This document shows, in pieces, positions 5,542-9,174 of a stretch of DNA of 9,174 bases. Position 1 is the stretch's first letter. The number at the start of each line of letters is the position of its first letter. The stretch is from NCBI GenBank assembly GCA_030538175.1, contig JAUNUL010000098.1, positions 1 through 9,174 on the forward strand, given 5' to 3'. The notes beneath the pieces were generated by a model. It was not told where the DNA came from and did no database searches. It saw only the letters and a program-made list of their open reading frames with translations. A program made the position numbers and the translations under genes. The stretch is from Propionibacteriaceae bacterium (GTDB lineage: Bacteria > Actinomycetota > Actinomycetes > Propionibacteriales > Propionibacteriaceae).

Positions 5542-6779
5542 CCCGGCCCGTTCTGGGTCGACGCAGGTTTGTCCTGGCGGGGGCGTCCCTCGTCGCGTCC
5601 GCGTTCGCGTTGAGTGCCTGTGGCACGCGTACGCCGGAATCGGACTCCGGGACGAGCGGTGGCGCCCCTGCGGGCAGGAAGGTCGCGAAGATCGGCGTTC
5701 TCGTGCCCCTCTCGGGGGGTCTGTCGTCAACCGGGGCGGGCGTACGCAACAGCGTGGAACTGGCCGTCCGAGAAGCCAACGACCGGGCGGACCTGCACGG
5801 CTGGACGCTTGAGGTGATCACCGAGGACGACCGGGCCGATGCGGACACCGGCCGCCGGGCAGCCACACAACTCACGCGCGATGCCGAGGTGGTCGCCGTG
5901 ATCGGCCCGCTCAATTCATCGGTCGGACAGGTCGTCCAGCCGGTGGTGAGCCAGGCCGGCATGGCCCTGGTGTCGCCCGCGAACACCAACCCCACCCTGA
6001 CCAGGGGCGCCGATTCAGCGAACCCCAGCCGGGTCTATGACAACTATTTCCGCACGTGCCCCCCGGACCACCTCCAGGCCCGCTTCGCGGCGAGCCAGCT
6101 GCTGGAGCAGGGCATCGACACGGTCGCCACGATCCATGACAAGAAGGTCTATGGCAACGGCTTGGTCACCGCCTTCACCACGGCGTTCACCACGGGCGGC
6201 GGCAAGGTCGTGGCAGCACAGACGATCAACCCCGACGACAGGGACTTCTCCGTGGTGGTCAGCAAGGTCAAGGAAGGCCAGCCGAAGGCGGTCTTTTTTG
6301 GTGGGGAGTACCCGGTGGCCGGTCCGCTGTCCCAGCAGCTGAAGGGTGCCGGTGTCACGGTCCCGCTGATGGGTGGCGATGGGATCTTCGACCCCCGCTT
6401 CATTGAACTGGCGGGCCCCAATGCCAAGGGTGATCGAGCTGTCTCCATCGGTGCACCGCAGGACCGGCTCGCGTCGGCGAAGGGGTTCCTCGAGGCCTAC
6501 CGGAAGGCCGGCTTCCGCGAGGACCCGTCTCCCTATGGACCGTACGCCTATGACGCCGCCAACGCCGTCATCACCGCCCTCAGGGTTGCGCTGGCGGACG
6601 CGGTCGACGTCGGTTCTGCGCGCAAACCCACGATCGAAGAGCTCAGCAACATCGAGTTCGACGGCGCCACCGGTCAGGTGAGTTTTGATCAGTACGGCGA
6701 CCCCACCCTGCGGGTGCTGACGGCCTACAAGGTCGACAACGGCGCATGGGCAGCCATCACCACCGAAGAATTCTCCTAG
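5538..6779 (+). CDS. Tat-exported lipoprotein, branched-chain amino acid/amide-type ABC solute-binding protein
   Basis: Extracytoplasmic binding protein of the Leu/Ile/Val-binding family (Peripla_BP_6), 413 aa. The signal peptide has GRRRFVL (7-13, twin-arginine type), a hydrophobic stretch (about 12-27) and lipobox LSAC, so C28 should be lipidated and released by LspA. A Gly/Ser/Thr-rich linker follows (30-47), then the two-lobed fold (about 49-408). Family marks are IGVLVPLSGG (52-61), VIGPLNSSVG (121-130), SPANTNP (146-152, a ligand-binding loop) and VYGNGL (204-209). GTG 5538 overlaps the regulator stop (GTGA). The expected permease and ATPase genes do not follow; the next gene is convergent. 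From memory, in Streptomyces a complete branched-chain amino acid transporter sits beside the pyk/ANTAR pair, so loss or relocation is possible. The ligand cannot be read from sequence: amino acids, short amides or urea are all possible. Confidence 0.9.
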   Translation: MTRPVLGRRRFVLAGASLVASAFALSACGTRTPESDSGTSGGAPAGRKVAKIGVLVPLSGGLSSTGAGVRNSVELAVREANDRADLHGWTLEVITEDDRADADTGRRAATQLTRDAEVVAVIGPLNSSVGQVVQPVVSQAGMALVSPANTNPTLTRGADSANPSRVYDNYFRTCPPDHLQARFAASQLLEQGIDTVATIHDKKVYGNGLVTAFTTAFTTGGGKVVAAQTINPDDRDFSVVVSKVKEGQPKAVFFGGEYPVAGPLSQQLKGAGVTVPLMGGDGIFDPRFIELAGPNAKGDRAVSIGAPQDRLASAKGFLEAYRKAGFREDPSPYGPYAYDAANAVITALRVALADAVDVGSARKPTIEELSNIEFDGATGQVSFDQYGDPTLRVLTAYKVDNGAWAAITTEEFS

Positions 6780-6805
6780 GCCGCCTCGCCGACGCGATCG
6801 TGCAG

Positions 6806-6836
6806 CAGCACCCCTGTCCATCACGGAGAGGTGCTG
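6806..6836 (-). terminator. Hairpin between the convergent lipoprotein and channel genes
   Basis: CAGCACCCCT (6806-6815) and AGAGGTGCTG (6827-6836) pair across an 11-nt loop. The one imperfect position is a C/A mismatch on the plus strand but a G/U wobble on the minus strand, so it is better formed in the channel transcript, 14 nt past its stop. There is no T tract. It may act in both directions. Confidence 0.55.
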
Positions 6837-6849
6837 AGGGGGTGGCTGG

Positions 6850-8586
6850 TCAGGGGGTCTTGCGCAGATCGGCGAGATACCGGAAAAGCCAGGTCTCCGG
6901 GCGCACCTCCCCGGTCGCGGTGTAGTGCAGCGTCCGATCGTGGAACAGAGTCCGATCGAGCTGATCGAGGGCGTCCGGATCGGCGGCGATGACCAGCAGA
7001 TCACCTGCCTGCAGCGCGGTGTCATCGTCAGGGAGGAACGTGGTCTCCTCATCCCGGATGAGGGACACCACCAGCAACGGCAACGGGGTGAGCCAGTCGT
7101 CCGGGTCGGCGGTGAGCTGCCCGACGGTGAGGGACCGCCCACCAGCGAACCAGCGGGCCACGGCCGGCGCGGAGGCCGAGTCGAGGACGAACTCGGTGCT
7201 GGTCGGCGTACCCCCACCAACCCGGTCCACGAACCGCCGCAAGACATCCTCGGACCACGGATCGTCGGCGTGCAGCACGTGGTCGATGAACGCCCAATAG
7301 TCCGGCGAGATGATGTGCGCCAGGACCTCCCGGGCAACCAACTCACTCGGCACGAACAACGAATCCGCGGCGAACGCCTGCATGGTTGCGGCCTGCAGGT
7401 TGGAACGCTGGCGCACAGCGAGGAAGATGTCGGGATTCTCCAGCCGGGCATGCGCCGCGAGCGCCAGGTTCTCCACATCACTCTCGGCACCGGCGATCAT
7501 CCCGGTGACGCCCGTGACATCGGGGTTGCCATCCATCGGGTCGGCCACCGTCACCTCGAGCCCGATCGCCGTCAGGTCGTTGGCGACCTCGGTGCTGAAC
7601 CGGCCGTCGCCGACCACAATCCACCGGCCATCGGTCAGACCGGGCATCCGCGCGACCAAAGGGCTGCCGACGGGATCCATCAGCCACGTCGCGAGCTGGA
7701 ACGTCGCCGGCTTCTTCAGGGCCAGCCCCAGATAGTGGCCATAGCGGTCGTATGGGTTGATGATCGCGGCAGGGTCGAAGTCAGCGAGCCGGGTGGCCGT
7801 CCGCCGGTCGTCACAGCGGGCGATGACCGGCACATCCGGGCGCAGCAGGTGCACGTTCATGGTGATCGCGAGGTTGCAGTCATCGGTGGTGAGCGCGAGG
7901 ACGCCCTCGCACAACGGATGCCCCAATCCGGCCAGACCCAGCAGGGCCGGGTTGTGCACGTCACCCTCGATGCCCGGGACGTCCTCGCTGTGCTGGTCGA
8001 TCGCGAGCGTGTCGACCTTGCGCGGGCTGTGGTCAATCACCACGAACCGGCGGTGGTGCTCATCCAGCACCCGGGCGACGGCGCGCCCGGCCTGGCCATA
8101 GCCGGCGACGATGAGGAACGGTTCGGAGATTCCCTTGATGCGTCGGCGCAGCCGCTGGACTGTGATCGCCTCCCGGAAGCCACGGTCCTGGACCATCGCG
8201 AACAGCGACGACAGGGCGTACGCCCAGCCGATGACCGTCATATAGATCGACGCCGTCACCCACATCCGTTGGGGATAGCTGAAGCCGTACGGGACCTCGC
8301 CGAAGCCGATCGTGGTCGCGGTGATGCTCATCAGATAGAACGCATCGAAAATCGTGAGCCGATGCGGGTTGCCGTCGGGGTCCACCCCCGGCATGAGGCT
8401 CATGCCGACGACCGAGATCGTGAAGATGCTGATCAACACGATCAGCGGCAGGCGCATGCGGCGCAGCACCAGGAACACCGCATCCGTGCCCGGCACTTCG
8501 GTCGGGACCGAGACCGAGCGGCGACGCAGGACCTGCCGGCGTACGCGATCCCGCGTCGTCAGCATCGTCACCAACGGGTTGCCCAT
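6850..8586 (-). CDS. Two-TM potassium-channel-like protein with tandem RCK/TrkA modules and TIGFGE filter
   Basis: Predicted membrane ion channel gated by cytosolic ligand-binding domains, 578 aa. TM1 is about 47-65, followed by a pore loop with filter T91-T92-I93-G94-F95-G96-E97, then TM2 about 109-132. This is the 2TM/P-loop layout of prokaryotic K+ channels, but the classic TVGYGD reads TIGFGE. The first RCK/TrkA-N Rossmann fold (about 155-290) has GYGQAG (162-167) and acidic D185. The second (about 320-425) is degenerate, with GDGRFS (326-331), the third glycine being Ser. A TrkA-C-like domain ends it (about 485-545). ATG 8584-8586 has GAGGAC as SD, overlapping the TGA of the upstream small membrane protein, so the two are coupled. 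K+ selectivity is inferred from the family; the ligand and the ion are unproven. Confidence 0.88.
   Translation of the reverse strand: MGNPLVTMLTTRDRVRRQVLRRRSVSVPTEVPGTDAVFLVLRRMRLPLIVLISIFTISVVGMSLMPGVDPDGNPHRLTIFDAFYLMSITATTIGFGEVPYGFSYPQRMWVTASIYMTVIGWAYALSSLFAMVQDRGFREAITVQRLRRRIKGISEPFLIVAGYGQAGRAVARVLDEHHRRFVVIDHSPRKVDTLAIDQHSEDVPGIEGDVHNPALLGLAGLGHPLCEGVLALTTDDCNLAITMNVHLLRPDVPVIARCDDRRTATRLADFDPAAIINPYDRYGHYLGLALKKPATFQLATWLMDPVGSPLVARMPGLTDGRWIVVGDGRFSTEVANDLTAIGLEVTVADPMDGNPDVTGVTGMIAGAESDVENLALAAHARLENPDIFLAVRQRSNLQAATMQAFAADSLFVPSELVAREVLAHIISPDYWAFIDHVLHADDPWSEDVLRRFVDRVGGGTPTSTEFVLDSASAPAVARWFAGGRSLTVGQLTADPDDWLTPLPLLVVSLIRDEETTFLPDDDTALQAGDLLVIAADPDALDQLDRTLFHDRTLHYTATGEVRPETWLFRYLADLRKTP
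8535..8549. repeat. 15-bp direct repeat, copy 1 (contains GCGTACGC)
   Basis: GCCGGCGTACGCGAT occurs here, inside the 5' part of the channel gene, and again at 9057-9071. Its core GCGTACGC also occurs at 5627-5634, 5740-5747 and 8216-8223. Confidence 0.8.
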
Positions 8587-8593
8587 GGTTCCG

Positions 8594-8598
8594 TCCTC
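8594..8598 (-). promoter_or_regulatory. RBS of the channel gene, overlapping the upstream stop codon
   Basis: On the minus strand the junction reads TGAGGACGGAACCATG. The SD GAGGA uses the last two bases of the TGA stop of the small membrane protein and lies 7 nt from the channel ATG, counting from the A of GAGGA. Ribosomes ending the first gene are thus placed to start the second, which argues for matched production. Confidence 0.75.
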
Positions 8599-9031
8599 AG
8601 CGGCGGCGGTGGCTCACGGTCTCGGACACCAACAGGGTCAGGGACACGAAGTTGGCCAGACAGGCGCCGATCGCCAGCGAGACCACCGACGACAGGTGAT
8701 GGGTGTCCATGTTGAGCAGCACCTGGTCGGCGTACACCCAGACAATCGCCGCGATGATCAACTGGATGCTGGCCACCAGGCTCGTCGCGAGATGGATGGC
8801 CCCGATCTGGGTCCGGTCGCCGAACTTCAGGATCGTGGCGATGACGTTCACCACCACGGCGGCATAGAGCTCATAGACGTTGTGCTGCGCTGGATCGGTG
8901 AGGTCGCCGATCACATAACCGAAGTTCAAGGTCGCGGCCAGGAGCACGAAGAAGCCGAAGACCACCTTCTCGAGGTTCACAGGGTGAAGATACTGCGCGG
9001 CGGCTGGGTTGGTCACGACATCTGCTGCCAC
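8597..9031 (-). CDS. Four-TM small membrane protein, probable channel partner (DUF6394-like)
   Basis: Integral membrane protein of unknown function, 144 aa from GTG 9029-9031. Four hydrophobic segments lie at about 23-41, 52-68, 77-100 and 113-136. Conspicuous polar loops are VIGDLTDPAQH (40-50) and KFGDRTQIGA (69-78). I believe it belongs to DUF6394, small membrane proteins encoded next to TIGFGE-type channels in other bacteria; that is from memory and not confirmed here. Its stop overlaps the RBS of the channel gene, so co-production is likely and an accessory-subunit role is inferred. The start is uncertain: codon 18 is also GTG (8978-8980) and would give MNLEKVVFGFF, which fits my memory of the family N-terminus. 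Neither start has a good SD. Confidence 0.8.
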   Translation of the reverse strand: MAADVVTNPAAAQYLHPVNLEKVVFGFFVLLAATLNFGYVIGDLTDPAQHNVYELYAAVVVNVIATILKFGDRTQIGAIHLATSLVASIQLIIAAIVWVYADQVLLNMDTHHLSSVVSLAIGACLANFVSLTLLVSETVSHRRR

Positions 9032-9037
9032 GCGTGA

Positions 9038-9066
9038 GTACGCCGACCCGCGCGGGGCCGGCGTAC
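9038..9066 (-). terminator. Hairpin between the XRE regulator and the membrane protein gene
   Basis: GTACGCCG (9038-9045) pairs perfectly with CGGCGTAC (9059-9066). The loop contains the self-complementary CCCGCGCGGG (9047-9056), which can add a small inner stem. It is 11 nt past the regulator stop and 7 nt before the membrane protein start. Without a T tract it may be a terminator or attenuator, or an operator for the adjacent regulator. Confidence 0.5.
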
Positions 9067-9071
9067 GCGAT
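9057..9071. repeat. 15-bp direct repeat, copy 2 (contains GCGTACGC)
   Basis: Identical to 8535-8549. It overlaps the right arm of the intergenic hairpin, so the octamer supplies half of that stem. Confidence 0.8.
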
Positions 9072-9076
9072 AGGGA

Positions 9077-9174
9077 TCAGTCGTCGGGGGTGAAGATGTC
9101 CTCGATCCTCGCCCCGAACAGACGGGCGATGGTGAAGGCCAAGGGGAGTGAGGGGTCATAGCGGCCGGACTCCA
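9077..9174 (-). CDS. XRE-family helix-turn-helix regulator, C-terminal part only
   Basis: Only the last 31 residues are inside the window; the gene starts beyond the right edge. They read ESGRYDPSLPLAFTIARLFG and continue ARIEDIFTPDD before the stop at 9077-9079. This is the characteristic end of short (about 65-75 aa) Cro/C1-type regulators, in which E-x-G-R-Y-x-P-S-L lies after the recognition helix and the protein ends shortly after IEDIF. It is co-directional with the membrane protein and channel genes, 45 nt upstream, so it may regulate or share transcription with them, although a hairpin lies between. In other bacteria such short regulators often sit beside genes for small membrane proteins. 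Confidence 0.85.
   Translation of the reverse strand, partial: ESGRYDPSLPLAFTIARLFGARIEDIFTPDD

Noticed and set aside
4807..5730. Minus-strand open frame opposite the regulator and lipoprotein start
   Set aside because: It covers a promoter, a receiver-ANTAR gene and a signal peptide on the plus strand, and no recognisable protein results.
4900..6779. Direct AmiC/AmiR-type complex between the binding protein and the ANTAR protein
   Set aside because: The binding protein has a twin-arginine signal and lipobox, so it is outside the cell; the regulator has a complete phospho-acceptor site, unlike AmiR.
6015..7490. Minus-strand open frame of 491 codons spanning the lipoprotein and the channel C-terminus
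   Set aside because: It runs through a convergent terminator region and two genes in wrong frames; shadow only.
6925..8715. Plus-strand open frame of 596 codons antisense to the channel gene
   Set aside because: It mirrors the channel codons in a GC-rich genome, is rich in Arg/His/Asp/Gly, shows no domain, and the opposite strand encodes a clear channel with RCK motifs.
1..9174. Mobile element, prophage or genomic island
   Set aside because: No transposase, integrase or terminal repeats are seen, and base and codon use look even across the window; the tRNA has no flanking attachment-like duplication that I can see.

Overview
The window is high-GC DNA from what looks like an actinomycete. 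The evidence is strong G/C preference at third codon positions, many GTG starts (six of the eight complete genes), a DivIVA of the actinobacterial type, a PdtaR-type ANTAR response regulator next to pyruvate kinase, and leaderless-style promoters. A propionibacterial relative is my guess, but the sequence alone does not fix the family. Eight complete protein genes, one partial gene and one tRNA are supported.

Left part, plus strand (28-4559). A DivIVA/Wag31-type polar-growth protein ends in a strong hairpin terminator. A tight operon follows: a TraR/DksA-type zinc-finger protein, lspA (signal peptidase II) and an RluD-family pseudouridine synthase. Their stop and start codons overlap by 4 and 8 nt. 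Pyruvate kinase (pyk) then starts from its own probable leaderless promoter. From memory, divIVA - dksA-like - lspA - rluD is a familiar actinobacterial order, often with ileS beside divIVA; ileS is not present here.

Middle (4560-4899). This 340-nt stretch holds a convergent terminator with an unusual CGAAA-repeat tail, a tRNA-Leu(CAA) on the minus strand, the promoter of that tRNA, a short dyad, and a well-formed promoter for the next plus-strand gene.

Right-centre, plus strand (4900-6779). A PdtaR-like receiver-ANTAR antiterminator regulator is translationally coupled (GTGA overlap) to a Tat-exported lipoprotein of the branched-chain amino acid/amide-binding family. No permease or ATPase genes follow, so the binding protein is an orphan here.

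Right end, minus strand (9174 down to 6850). The tail of a small XRE-type regulator is followed by a four-helix membrane protein (I think DUF6394) and then a two-TM potassium-channel-like protein with an unusual TIGFGE filter and two RCK/TrkA modules. The last two are clearly coupled and form the least-described unit in the window: a candidate ion channel with a dedicated small membrane partner. A palindromic octamer, GCGTACGC, occurs five times in the last 3.5 kb and not in the first 5.6 kb.
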